NCBI RefSeq assembly: GCF_900184945.1
Contig: NZ_FXYF01000019.1
Span: 1 to 64,000, forward strand
DNA length: 64,000 nt
Direction: 5' to 3'
From: Antarctobacter aquimaris
Lineage (GTDB): Bacteria > Pseudomonadota > Alphaproteobacteria > Rhodobacterales > Rhodobacteraceae
In this document: positions 35,656 through 44,399 of the stretch, one piece after another
How the letters are laid out: each line of letters starts with the position of its first letter
Position numbering within the stretch: position 1 is the stretch's first letter
Position numbers and translations under genes: made by a program
The notes under the pieces: generated by a model
Told to the model about the DNA's origin: nothing
The model's database searches: none
What the model saw: the letters and a program-made list of their open reading frames with translations, nothing else

Positions 35656-36453
35656 GTGACGGCGATCAACATCATGTGCATCAAGTGGGGCACGCTGTTC
35701 GGCCCCGAATACGTCAACCGCCTCTATTCCGGCGTGCGGCGCAACCTGTCGCGCCCCGTGCGGTTCTTCTGCATGACCGAGCAGGCCGAGGGATTGCACC
35801 CGGAGATCAAAGTATTGGACCTGCCACTCGAACCCTTTGCCGAGCCGATGAATGCCGCGCTTGCGGTGGCCAACCGGCAGGGCGCGATGCGCAAGACCTC
35901 GCTGTTCCGGCCCGGGCTGGTGCCGGACCTGAAGGGGCCGGTGCTGGGCTTTGACCTCGACGTGGTGATTACCGGCGGGCTGGACGAGATCCACGACCTT
36001 GCCCCCGGCACGGTGGCAATGCGGCACGACTGGACGGAAAAGCGCAAGGGGCGGCCGACCGGGCATGGCTCGGTCTTTCGCTTCGATCCGGCCTTGCACG
36101 GGTTTCTCTACGAGGACCTGGCCGCGCATCCCTACGAGGAGGTGGAAAAGGCGCGCGGATCAGAGCAGCGCTATACCTCGCACAAGGCGATGGACCGCGG
36201 CGTCTTTACTTATATTCCAGAGCCCTGGGTGGTGTCGTTCAAGTATGACTGCAACCCGTTTCCGATGAACTATGTCCGTCCGCCCCGCCTGCCGGCCGAC
36301 GCGCGCGTGGTCTGTTTTCACGGCCGGCCCAAGATGACGGATGCGCTGAGCGGCTACACCGGGTCCGTCATCCGCTATTCGAAGCCTTGCGACTGGCTGG
36401 CCACGCACTGGATCGACCGGGCGCGCGCGGACCTGGGCGGGGCCTGGGCCTGA
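35656..36453 (+). CDS. Glycosyltransferase-like protein with DxD motif
   Basis: A 265-aa protein from a GTG at 35656 (MTAINIMCIKWGTLFGPEYV). The much longer in-frame extension upstream overlaps other genes and is artefactual. GFDLDVVITG (about 99-108) is a DxD metal/nucleotide-sugar motif of GT-A folds. KYDCNPFPMNYVRPP and VVCFHGRPK near the C-terminus are shared by a family of small capsule- or LPS-type transferases I have seen in roseobacters. No signal peptide is present. It stands alone between the phosphatase gene and fabF, and the donor and acceptor are unknown. Confidence 0.65.
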   Translation: MTAINIMCIKWGTLFGPEYVNRLYSGVRRNLSRPVRFFCMTEQAEGLHPEIKVLDLPLEPFAEPMNAALAVANRQGAMRKTSLFRPGLVPDLKGPVLGFDLDVVITGGLDEIHDLAPGTVAMRHDWTEKRKGRPTGHGSVFRFDPALHGFLYEDLAAHPYEEVEKARGSEQRYTSHKAMDRGVFTYIPEPWVVSFKYDCNPFPMNYVRPPRLPADARVVCFHGRPKMTDALSGYTGSVIRYSKPCDWLATHWIDRARADLGGAWA

Positions 36454-36668
36454 GGGACGGGGACGGCGCTGTTTCGGCTGCGCCGAAAGGCGCCCCGCCC
36501 ACCGTCCCCGGCCGCAAGGCGCCCGGCGGCGTTCTTGCATCGAGAGGGTTGCGGGGACGTCCTTTTGCGGAAACCCGCCGCCGTGACGGACTGCGGGCGG
36601 CGGTCTTGCCCCCGGCGGCCAAGGCGCGGTAAGAGCGGGAAGAGTGCACAGGAGAGAAGGACAGGCGC

Positions 36669-37931
36669 ATGGCACGTCGCGTTGTTGTCACCGGGCTGGG
36701 GCTGGTCACGCCCCTGGCCTGCGGGGTCGAGGAGACCTGGTCGCGGCTGCTGGACGGGCAGTCCGGCGCCGGAACCATCAGCAAGTTCGACGCGAGCCAT
36801 CTCGCGACGACCTACGCCTGCGAGGTGCCGTATGGCGACGGCAGCGATGGCACCTTCAATCCGGACGACTGGATGGACAAGAAGGAGCAGCGCAAGGTCG
36901 ACGAGTTCATCCGCTTCGGCATCGCCGCCGCCGAACAGGCGGTCTCGGATGCCGGTTGGAAACCGCAGGACGAGGAAAGCCGCCTGCGCACCGGCGTGAT
37001 GATCGGCTCGGGCATCGGCGGGCTGAACGCCATCGCCGAAACCGCGCTGCTGATCCGCGACAAGGGTCCGCGGCGGGTGTCGCCCTTCTTTATCCCCGGC
37101 GCGCTGATCAACCTGATTTCCGGCAACGTGTCGATCCGCTACGGCTTCAAGGGGCCGAACCACGCGGTGGTCACGGCCTGTTCGACCGGCGCCCATGCGA
37201 TCGGCGACGCGGCGCGGCTGATCAAGTACGGCGACGCCGACGTGATGATCGCCGGTGGCGCGGAGGCCGCGATTTCCGAGATCGGCATCGCCGGCTTCAA
37301 CGCCTGCAAGGCGCTGTCGACCAAGCGCGGCGACAACCCCAAGGCCGCCAGCCGCCCCTATGACGCCGACCGTGACGGCTTTGTCATGGGCGAGGGGGCC
37401 GGGGTGGTCGTGCTGGAGGAATACGAGCACGCCATGGCGCGCGGCGCGCGGATCTATGCCGAGGTCTGCGGCTACGGCCTGTCGGGCGACGCCTACCACA
37501 TCACCGCCCCCTCCGAGGACGGCGAGGGCGGCGAACGGTCGATGCGCAACGCGCTGCGCGACGCCGGGCTGACGCCCGAGGCGCTGGACTACATCAACGC
37601 GCATGGCACCTCGACCATGGCCGACACCATCGAGCTGGGCGCTGTGGAGCGGCTGCTGGGCGACCATGCCGCCAATGTCACCATGTCCTCGACCAAGTCG
37701 GCCACCGGCCACCTGCTGGGGGCTGCGGGCGCGATCGAGGCGATTTTCTCGATCCTCGCGATCCGCGACCAGGTGGCGCCGCCCACCATCAACCTCGACA
37801 ATCCGGCGGTCGAAACACCCATCGACCTGGCGGCCAACGCCAGGCGTGAGCGCAAGGTCAGCTACGCGCTGTCCAATTCCTTCGGCTTTGGCGGCACCAA
37901 TGCCAGCGTGATCTTCGGGAAGCTGGAGTAG
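36669..37931 (+). CDS. fabF: Beta-ketoacyl-ACP synthase II
   Basis: A 420-aa condensing enzyme of fatty-acid elongation. Catalytic Cys171 (VTACSTGAHAIGDA), His312 (NAHGTSTMADTIE) and His348 (KSATGHLLGAAGA) are all present, and the C-terminal SNSFGFGGTNAS is typical. An AGAAGGA ribosome site precedes the ATG. It is followed 4 bp later by mltG, a very common order (fabF-mltG) that links lipid and cell-wall synthesis. The 215-bp gap upstream shows no gene. Confidence 0.97.
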   Translation: MARRVVVTGLGLVTPLACGVEETWSRLLDGQSGAGTISKFDASHLATTYACEVPYGDGSDGTFNPDDWMDKKEQRKVDEFIRFGIAAAEQAVSDAGWKPQDEESRLRTGVMIGSGIGGLNAIAETALLIRDKGPRRVSPFFIPGALINLISGNVSIRYGFKGPNHAVVTACSTGAHAIGDAARLIKYGDADVMIAGGAEAAISEIGIAGFNACKALSTKRGDNPKAASRPYDADRDGFVMGEGAGVVVLEEYEHAMARGARIYAEVCGYGLSGDAYHITAPSEDGEGGERSMRNALRDAGLTPEALDYINAHGTSTMADTIELGAVERLLGDHAANVTMSSTKSATGHLLGAAGAIEAIFSILAIRDQVAPPTINLDNPAVETPIDLAANARRERKVSYALSNSFGFGGTNASVIFGKLE

Positions 37932-37935
37932 GCGC

Positions 37936-39093
37936 ATGTGGCGCAGCATCGCCTCGAACGCGCTGACCTTTCTGGTCGTCGCGCTGTTCCTCCTCGGGGG
38001 TCTCCTGCTGTGGGCGCAGAACGAATACAACGCCGAAGGCCCGCTGACGGCGCCGATCTGCCTCGAGGTGCCGCGTGGCACCAACATGCGGGCGGTGTCG
38101 GACGACCTGGCCGGTGAAGGTGCGGTGTCGAGCGCGCTGCTGCTGCGGCTGGGGGCGGACTATTCCGACAAGGCGCAGGCGCTGAAGGCGGGCAGCTACC
38201 TGGTGCCCGAGGGCGCCTCGATGTCCGAGATTGTCGACATCGTCACCCGGGGTGGTGCGTCGACCTGCGGGACCGAGGTGGTCTACCGCATCGGCATCAC
38301 CCGCGCGACCGTGCAGGTGCGCGAGATCGACCCGACGACCGGCCGCTACGAGGAGCGCGCCAGCTTTGACCCCTCCGAGGGCGAGGTCCCCGAGGACTAC
38401 ACCCGCGTGCGCCAGGCCGCCGACACCCGCTACCGGGTGGCGCTGGCCGAGGGCGTGACCAGCTGGCAGGTGGTCGAGGAGCTCAAGCAGATCGACGTGC
38501 TGGAAGGCGAGGTCGACGTGCCGCCCGAGGGCAGCCTGGCCCCCGACAGCTACGAGATCGGGCCGGGCGACACCCGCGCCAGCGTGATCGAACGGATGCA
38601 GCAGGCGCAGCAGCTGATCCTGGCGCAGGCCTGGGCAAACCGCGCCTCCGGTCTGCCGCTGTCCACGCCCGAAGAGGCGCTGATCCTGGCCTCGATCATC
38701 GAGAAGGAGACCGGCGGCCCCGAAGAACGGCGCGAGGTGGCCAGCGTCTTTGTCAACCGTTTGGAGAAAGGGATGCGGCTGCAGACCGACCCGACGGTGA
38801 TCTATGGCGTGACCAAGGGGCAGGGGGTGCTGGGGCGCGGGCTGCGGCAGTCCGAACTGCGCGCCGAGACGCCGTGGAACACCTACGTGATCCCCGGCCT
38901 GCCGCCGACGCCGATCGCCAACCCCGGCCGCGCCAGCATCGAGGCGGCGCTGAACCCGGCGGATACGGAGTACATCTACTTCGTGGCCAAGACGCTGGAC
39001 CCGGCGGACGGGCACAACTTTGCCGTGACGCTGGACGAGCACAACCGCAACGTCGCCGCCTATCGCGCGCTCGAGGCGCAGCGCGACCAGTAG
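37936..39093 (+). CDS. mltG: Endolytic murein transglycosylase MltG
   Basis: A 385-aa protein with one N-terminal membrane anchor (about 9-30, LTFLVVALFLLGGLLLW) and a periplasmic YceG domain. The catalytic region ILASIIEKETGGPEERREVA lies at about 250-269, with RLQTDPTVIYG and IPGLPPTPIANPG downstream. It cleaves nascent glycan strands at the membrane and sets their length. An acidic insert (about 130-190), as in other alphaproteobacterial MltG, makes it slightly longer than the E. coli protein. It is coupled to fabF. Confidence 0.95.
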   Translation: MWRSIASNALTFLVVALFLLGGLLLWAQNEYNAEGPLTAPICLEVPRGTNMRAVSDDLAGEGAVSSALLLRLGADYSDKAQALKAGSYLVPEGASMSEIVDIVTRGGASTCGTEVVYRIGITRATVQVREIDPTTGRYEERASFDPSEGEVPEDYTRVRQAADTRYRVALAEGVTSWQVVEELKQIDVLEGEVDVPPEGSLAPDSYEIGPGDTRASVIERMQQAQQLILAQAWANRASGLPLSTPEEALILASIIEKETGGPEERREVASVFVNRLEKGMRLQTDPTVIYGVTKGQGVLGRGLRQSELRAETPWNTYVIPGLPPTPIANPGRASIEAALNPADTEYIYFVAKTLDPADGHNFAVTLDEHNRNVAAYRALEAQRDQ

Positions 39094-39330
39094 GCCGGAG
39101 GGCAGCGCGCGCTGCCCTCACCCTTTGTCAACCGGGCGGCCTCAGTCTGCCCCGCGGTACCACTGAAAACCGGATCGGTTTCCCCTTTCGGGGGCCTTTC
39201 GATCTGCGCGGAACGAGGGGGCGACGCCCCGAAAAGGGCCGGGTCTGGCACCCCGGCATCACGATCCGTCCGGCGGCCGCCGTTTTCAGTCCTTCATGGA
39301 CATCGACTCTGCCTTACCCGCCCGGTGTCC

Positions 39331-39375
39331 CGCCGGAGGCGGGCAAAAGGCATGCGCCGGAGGCGGGCAAAAGGC
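39331..39375. repeat. Tandem direct repeat, two copies with 24-bp period
   Basis: The 20-bp core GCCGGAGGCGGGCAAAAGGC occurs twice, each copy preceded by C, giving 21-bp units at 39331-39351 and 39355-39375. They differ only in the 3-bp spacer. The copies directly precede the triple palindrome. Confidence 0.75.
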
Positions 39376-39420
39376 GTGCGCTGTCGGCGGGTCTGTCGCG
39401 CCTTGGGACGGGCCGGGACA

Positions 39421-39483
39421 AAGCGGTTTCGAAACCGCTTCAACGCCTTTGCAAAGGCGTTGCAAGGCGCTTCGAAGCGCCTT
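39421..39483. repeat. Three consecutive perfect 20-bp palindromes
   Basis: AAGCGGTTTCGAAACCGCTT (39421-39440), AACGCCTTTGCAAAGGCGTT (39442-39461) and AAGGCGCTTCGAAGCGCCTT (39464-39483) are each fully self-complementary and separated by 1-2 bp. Each would form a hairpin or cruciform. The arrangement resembles a REP/BIME-like element or a multi-site protein-binding locus. Confidence 0.85.
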
Positions 39484-39666
39484 TTGCGCCCCGTCCACTA
39501 CGTTGCGCTTGGCCGGAACCTCGCGCCGTGCTATGCCCACGCCATGACGACGACCGCACCCATCCGCTGCTGCATTATCCGCTGACACCATCGGCGGGAC
39601 GGTCCTCTATTCCAATCTGTACGGAGAGTTGCTAGGCCCGCCGCAAGCTTTGCGAAGGACGAGGCC

Positions 39667-41064
39667 ATGGACATCCGCTTAACCAATTCCCGGACCCGGA
39701 AGAAGGAACTCTTCCGGCCGATCGACCCGACCAACGTGCGCCTGTATGTCTGCGGCCCCACGGTCTATGACCGCGCGCACCTGGGCAATGCCCGGCCCGT
39801 GCTGGTCTTCGACGTGCTGTTCCGCTTGCTGCGCCATGTCTACGGCGAAGGGCACGTCACCTACGTCCGCAACTTCACCGACGTCGACGACAAGATCAAC
39901 GCCACCGCCCTTGCGCGCAAGGAGGCGGGGGCCCCGGGCACGCTCGAGGAACTGGTGCGCGAACGCTCGGACGAGACCATCGGCTGGTATCACGCCGACA
40001 TGGATGCGCTGGGCGCGCTGCGGCCGACGCATGAACCGCGCGCGACCGCCTACATCGGCGAGATGATCGCCATGATCGCGGGGCTGATCGAGTCCGGCCA
40101 TGCCTATGCGGCCGAGGGTCACGTGCTGTTCGCCGTCGACAGCTACGCCGGTTACGGCGCGCTCTCCGGCCGGTCGGTCGAAGACATGATCGCCGGCGCC
40201 CGGGTCGAGGTGGCGCCCTACAAGAAGAACCCGATGGACTTTGTCCTGTGGAAGCCCTCCACCGACGACCTGCCGGGCTGGAACAGCCCCTGGGGCCGGG
40301 GGCGGCCGGGCTGGCACATCGAATGCTCGGCCATGAGCCATGCGCTCTTGGGCGACACCTTCGACATCCACGGCGGCGGCAACGACCTCTTGTTCCCGCA
40401 CCACGAGAACGAGATCGCCCAGTCCGCCTGCGCGCATCCCGAGGGGGAGTTCGCCAAGGTCTGGCTGCACAACGAAATGCTGCAGGTCGAGGGCAAGAAG
40501 ATGTCCAAGTCCTTGGGCAACTTCTTTACCGTGCGCGACCTGCTGGAGCAGGGCGTACCGGGCGAGGTGATCCGCTTTGTCATGCTGAGCACGCATTACC
40601 GCAAGCCGATGGACTGGACGGCGGAGAAGGCGCGCGAGGCGGAGGCGACGCTGCGGCGATGGCGGAAATTCACCGCTTCGGCGGATGAGTCATCATCAGC
40701 GGATAGAACTGTCGTCTTGGCACTTTGCGACGACTTGAACACCGCTGGGGCAATTGCTGCGCTACACGAAATCTACAAGACTGGCGGTCCTCATGATCTG
40801 AAGCAGTCTGCCCAACTTCTTGGTCTGCTGACTCCGGAAATGGGTGGATGGTACGACGGAAAAGCCTCAGCTTCGGCAGAAGAATTGATCGAACATGCCT
40901 TGAATGTTCGGGCTGAAGCTAAAGCTGCGAAGGACTATGCAACTGCCGACGCTTATCGGGATCTGCTCAATCGCGCCGGAGTGATTGTTAACGATACAAA
41001 GGAAAGAACGACCTGGGAGATCGGGCCTGATTTCGATCCCTCAATACTCGAGGAGAACATGTAG
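39667..41064 (+). CDS. cysS: Cysteinyl-tRNA synthetase
   Basis: A 465-aa class I synthetase. The HIGH-type motif is in [15 protein letters not shown] (about 28-42), zinc-site residues are in [10 protein letters not shown] and HHENEIAQS, and KMSKS is at about 278-282 ([10 protein letters not shown]). The DALR-type tRNA-binding region follows. From about codon 338 (nt 40681) to the stop the DNA changes: my count for 40681-41040 is 188/360 GC (52%), against about 67% in a line sampled upstream, with many non-preferred codons. The protein stays in frame and full length, so it is probably functional, but its 3' third looks recombined from a lower-GC donor. Confidence 0.95.
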   Translation: MDIRLTNSRTRKKELFRPIDPTNVRLYVCGPTVYDRAHLGNARPVLVFDVLFRLLRHVYGEGHVTYVRNFTDVDDKINATALARKEAGAPGTLEELVRERSDETIGWYHADMDALGALRPTHEPRATAYIGEMIAMIAGLIESGHAYAAEGHVLFAVDSYAGYGALSGRSVEDMIAGARVEVAPYKKNPMDFVLWKPSTDDLPGWNSPWGRGRPGWHIECSAMSHALLGDTFDIHGGGNDLLFPHHENEIAQSACAHPEGEFAKVWLHNEMLQVEGKKMSKSLGNFFTVRDLLEQGVPGEVIRFVMLSTHYRKPMDWTAEKAREAEATLRRWRKFTASADESSSADRTVVLALCDDLNTAGAIAALHEIYKTGGPHDLKQSAQLLGLLTPEMGGWYDGKASASAEELIEHALNVRAEAKAAKDYATADAYRDLLNRAGVIVNDTKERTTWEIGPDFDPSILEENM

Positions 41065-41075
41065 CAGTGTCGTCA

Positions 41076-41109
41076 GGTTCGAATCCTCTCGCCCGGCGGC
41101 ACGCCGGGC
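41076..41109 (+). terminator. GC-rich hairpin after cysS, with a tRNA T-arm-like motif before it
   Basis: GCCCGGC (41091-41097) pairs perfectly with GCCGGGC (41103-41109) around GGCAC, 27 bp after the cysS stop. No T-tract follows, so it is at best a weak or Rho-assisted terminator. Just upstream, GGTTCGAATCC (41076-41086) matches the tRNA T-loop consensus. Outer stem bases do not pair, and no tRNA body precedes it. The rest of 41065-41287 holds the cimA leader and nothing else recognised. Confidence 0.4.
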
Positions 41110-41287
41110 AACCCCCGGCCGCCACGTCGCACCGCAGGTGCGCCGTTTTTTCAGGGCACGCCTTCGGCGTGACGGGCGGAGGCTTCACCCCCACCCGCGG
41201 CCGGGAACTGCCCTTCGTACTTTGCACGGACCGCTGCGCCCACCCAGGATCGCGCGCGTCCCTCCTCGCTCAAGCCCAGGGGGCGAA

Positions 41288-42907
41288 ATGACCCGCGAAC
41301 GCCTCTCCCTCTACGACACCACGCTGCGCGACGGGCAGCAGACGCAGGGCGTCCAGTTTTCCACCGCCGAAAAGCTCAAGATCGCCGCCGCGCTCGACAG
41401 CCTTGGCGTCGATTACATCGAGGGCGGCTGGCCGGGGGCGAACCCCACCGACAGCGCCTTTTTCGAGGAGGTGCCGCACACCCGCGCCACCATGACCGCC
41501 TTTGGCATGACCAAGCGGGCAGGGCGCTCGGCCGCCAACGACGAGGTGCTGTCCGGTGTCCTGAACGCCGGCACCCCGGCCGTCTGCCTTGTCGGCAAGA
41601 CGCATGATTTCCACGTCACCAGGGCGTTGGGCATCACGCTGGAAGAGAACCTCGATAACATCGGCGCCTCCATCGCGCATCTCGTCGCGCAGCGCCGCGA
41701 GGCGCTGTTCGACGCCGAGCATTTCTTTGACGGCTACAAGGCCAACCGGACCTATGCGCTGGACTGCCTGCGCACGGCACTCGAGGCCGGGGCGCGCTGG
41801 GTCGTGCTGTGTGACACCAACGGTGGGACGCTGCCGCAGGAGATCGGCGAGATCGTCACCGACGTGGTGGCCAATGCCGTGCCCGGCGCGCGCCTGGGCA
41901 TCCACACCCACAACGACACCGAAACCGCCGTCGCAGGCTCTCTCGCTGCCGTGCTGGCGGGCGCACGGCAGATCCAGGGCACGCTGAACGGGCTGGGGGA
42001 ACGCTGCGGCAACGCCAACCTGACCACGCTGATCCCGACGCTGCTGCTGAAGGAACCCTACGCCAGCCGTTTCGAGACGGGCGTCGACAGGGAGGCGCTG
42101 GAGGGGCTGACCCGGATCAGCCGGATGCTGGACGACGTGCTGAACCGGGTGCCGCAGAAACAGGTGGCCTATGTCGGCGCCTCGGCCTTTGCCCACAAGG
42201 CCGGGCTGCACGCCAGCGCGATCCTCAAGGACCCGACGACCTACGAACACATCGACCCCGCGCTGGTGGGCAACCGCCGCGTGGTGCCGATGTCGAACCA
42301 GGCCGGCCAGTCCAACCTGCGCAAGCGGCTGGCCGAGGCCGGGCTGGAGGTGGCTCCGACCGATCCGGCGCTGGCGCGCATCCTCGACAAGGTCAAGGCG
42401 CGCGAATCCGAGGGTTATTCCTACGACACCGCGCAGGCCAGTTTCGAGATCCTCGCGCGCGAGGAACTGGGCCTATTGCCCGAGTTCTTCGAGGTCAAGC
42501 GCTACCGGGTGACGGTGGAGCGGCGCAAGAACAAGTACAACCGCATGGTCTCGCTGTCCGAGGCGGTGGTGGTGGTGAAGGTCGATGGCGAGAAGAAGCT
42601 GTCGGTGTCCGAGTCGATGGACGAGGACGGCAACGACCGCGGCCCGGTCAACGCGTTGTCCAAGGCGCTGGCCAAGGATCTGGGCCGCTACCAGGCGGCG
42701 ATCGACGACATGCGGCTGGTCGACTTCAAGGTGCGCATCACACAGGGCGGCACCGAGGCGGTGACCCGCGTCATCATCGACAGCGAGGACGGGCAGGGGC
42801 GGCGCTGGGCCACGGTCGGCGTCAGCGCCAACATCGTCGACGCCTCGTTCGAGGCGCTGCTGGACGCGGTGCGCTGGAAGCTGGTGCGCGACGGGGCAAC
42901 GGCCTGA
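41288..42907 (+). CDS. cimA: Citramalate synthase
   Basis: A 539-aa enzyme from the ATG at 41288 (ribosome site AGGGGG); the in-frame extension to 40985 overlaps cysS and is spurious. The HMG-lyase-like TIM barrel (about 1-290) has LYDTTLRDGQQTQGV, IEGGWPGANPTD, CDTNGGTLP and the metal-binding GIHTHNDTETAVAG. The C-terminal LeuA-type dimerisation/regulatory domain spans about 400-539. The long form and the GWPGANP motif fit CimA, which joins pyruvate and acetyl-CoA for isoleucine synthesis, rather than LeuA or NifV. A methyltransferase gene follows with a 1-bp overlap. Confidence 0.93.
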   Translation: MTRERLSLYDTTLRDGQQTQGVQFSTAEKLKIAAALDSLGVDYIEGGWPGANPTDSAFFEEVPHTRATMTAFGMTKRAGRSAANDEVLSGVLNAGTPAVCLVGKTHDFHVTRALGITLEENLDNIGASIAHLVAQRREALFDAEHFFDGYKANRTYALDCLRTALEAGARWVVLCDTNGGTLPQEIGEIVTDVVANAVPGARLGIHTHNDTETAVAGSLAAVLAGARQIQGTLNGLGERCGNANLTTLIPTLLLKEPYASRFETGVDREALEGLTRISRMLDDVLNRVPQKQVAYVGASAFAHKAGLHASAILKDPTTYEHIDPALVGNRRVVPMSNQAGQSNLRKRLAEAGLEVAPTDPALARILDKVKARESEGYSYDTAQASFEILAREELGLLPEFFEVKRYRVTVERRKNKYNRMVSLSEAVVVVKVDGEKKLSVSESMDEDGNDRGPVNALSKALAKDLGRYQAAIDDMRLVDFKVRITQGGTEAVTRVIIDSEDGQGRRWATVGVSANIVDASFEALLDAVRWKLVRDGATA

Positions 42908-43626
42908 TGGACTGGGAGGCCTTTTTCGAGGTTCACAAGGACCTGCCGCGCGAAGGACCGGGCGCGCCCGAGGATGTCGCCTGGGCGCTGGACCTGGCCG
43001 CCCTGCCCGAGGGCGCGGTGATCTGCGATGCCGCGGCGGGGCCGGGCGGCGACGTGCCCGCGCTGCTGGCGGCACGCGGCGCGCGGGTGGTGGCCTTTGA
43101 CAGGTCAGAGGCCTTTGTTGCGCAGATGCAGGCGCGCTTTGCCGGGAACGAGGCCGTAACCGTCTGTACGGCCGACCTGGCGGCGATCGCAGATCTGCCG
43201 CAGGCGCCCTTTGACATGATCTGGTGCGCCGGGGCGCTGTATTTCCTGGGGCTGGACCAGGGTCTGAGCGTCATGGCGGACGCGTTGAAACCGGGTGGCG
43301 TATTGGCCTTTTCGGAGCCCTGTTTCTTTGCCGAACAGCCGGATACGGCGGCGCGCGCCTTCTGGGAGGGGTATCCGACGCGCGACACCGGCGGCATCCT
43401 CGCGGCGGTTTCGGCGGCCGGGTATCAGGTGCTGGGCAGCCGCAAGGTGCCCGACGCGGGCTGGGAGGCTTACTACCAGCCGATGGAGGCGCGCATCGCC
43501 GCGCTGCGCCCCGGCGCGGACGCGCGGCTGACCGCCATGCTGGACCTCTGCGCGGCAGAGGCGGACCACTGGCGCGCGGTGAAGGACCAGACCGGCTACC
43601 TGCTGACGGTGGCGCGCAAGCCATGA
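42907..43626 (+). CDS. Class I SAM-dependent methyltransferase
   Basis: A 239-aa cytoplasmic protein. The SAM-binding motif I is VICDAAAGPGGDVPALLAAR (about 38-57), with acidic residue DRSEA after the second strand and FDMIWCAGALYFLG as motif IV. Its ATG overlaps the cimA stop (TGATG), and its own stop overlaps the next gene (ATGA-type). A small-molecule substrate is likely, but nothing in the sequence fixes it. Confidence 0.85.
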   Translation: MDWEAFFEVHKDLPREGPGAPEDVAWALDLAALPEGAVICDAAAGPGGDVPALLAARGARVVAFDRSEAFVAQMQARFAGNEAVTVCTADLAAIADLPQAPFDMIWCAGALYFLGLDQGLSVMADALKPGGVLAFSEPCFFAEQPDTAARAFWEGYPTRDTGGILAAVSAAGYQVLGSRKVPDAGWEAYYQPMEARIAALRPGADARLTAMLDLCAAEADHWRAVKDQTGYLLTVARKP

Positions 43627-44393
43627 GCTGGGAGCCGGGCAGCGACCTCTACGCCTGCGCGCAGATCGTCGAACGGGGCGACCCCGAACGCTTTGTCGCC
43701 GCCATGGCCGCGCCGGTTGCCGCCCGCGCCGTGCTGTTCCCGCTCTACGCCTTCAACGTCGAGGTCGCGCGCGCGCCCTGGGTGACGCAGGAGCCGATGA
43801 TCGCGCGGATGCGGTTGCAATGGTGGCTGGATGCGTTGGACGAGATCGCGGCGGGCGGCTTTGTCCGGCGGCACGAGGTGGTGACGCCGCTGGCGCAGGC
43901 GCTGACCGGCGTGGACGTGGCACGTCTGCGCGCGCTGGTCGAGGCCCGCGAACGGGATCTTGAACGTGCGCCCTTTGCCGATGCCGCGGCCCTGCTGGAC
44001 TATCTCGAAAGGACCTCGGGCGGGCTGGCGCTGACCGCGCTGGCGGCCCTGGGAGCGCCGGCAGACCGGCTGGCCGATGCCGTGCCCTATGCGCGCGGCG
44101 CGGGGCTGGTGCGTTACCTGCGCGCGGTGCCCGATCTCGAAGCGCGCGGCAAGCTGCCCCTGCCCGACGGCCGGGCCGAGACGCTGGCCGCGCTGGCGCG
44201 CGATCAGCTGAGGGCGATGCCGGGCAGCCTGCGGCGGCTGCGGCGATCCTTTGGCCCGGCGGGTGCGGCGCTGCGCGAGTGCGCGCAAGCGCGGCCGCTG
44301 TTGCAGCTTGTTGCGCGCGATCCGGGATCGGTGTCCGAGGGGCGGCTGGCGCTCAGCGAATTCCGGCGGCGCTGGGCCTTGCTGACGGCCTGA
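43623..44393 (+). CDS. Squalene/phytoene synthase family protein (NDUFAF6-like)
   Basis: A 256-aa protein with the trans-isoprenyl-synthase fold: start SDLYACAQIVERGDPERFVA, an Asp-rich motif in MRLQWWLDALDEIAAGG (about 59-75) and RGAGLVRYLRAVPDLEARGK (about 158-177). The second Asp-rich motif is weak (no clear DxxxD), as in NDUFAF6/respiratory complex I assembly homologues. I therefore prefer that non-carotenoid branch. No carotenoid genes are near. It is translationally coupled to the methyltransferase. Confidence 0.75.
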   Translation: MSWEPGSDLYACAQIVERGDPERFVAAMAAPVAARAVLFPLYAFNVEVARAPWVTQEPMIARMRLQWWLDALDEIAAGGFVRRHEVVTPLAQALTGVDVARLRALVEARERDLERAPFADAAALLDYLERTSGGLALTALAALGAPADRLADAVPYARGAGLVRYLRAVPDLEARGKLPLPDGRAETLAALARDQLRAMPGSLRRLRRSFGPAGAALRECAQARPLLQLVARDPGSVSEGRLALSEFRRRWALLTA

Positions 44394-44399
44394 TCCGCG

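Larger units (their letters stand above)
39094..39666. other. 573-bp intergenic region rich in repeats and palindromes
   Basis: No gene is supported between mltG and cysS. Besides the two repeat sets listed separately, ACTGAAAAC (39162-39170) and GTTTTCAGT (39282-39290) form 9-bp inverted ends of a 129-bp segment with internal GC-rich hairpin potential. The cysS promoter must lie in the last part (about 39580-39660), which is less GC-rich. The whole region resembles a deposit of short palindromic elements. Confidence 0.5.

Noticed and set aside
39301-39483. CRISPR-like repeats upstream of cysS
   Set aside because: Only two short direct repeats with a 3-bp spacer and three different palindromes are present. 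There are no spacers of normal length and no cas genes.
41071-41100. Possible tRNA gene after cysS
   Set aside because: Only a T-loop consensus is present. Outer T-stem bases mismatch, and no anticodon arm, D-arm or acceptor 5' strand can be found upstream. Kept only as a possible attachment-site relic.
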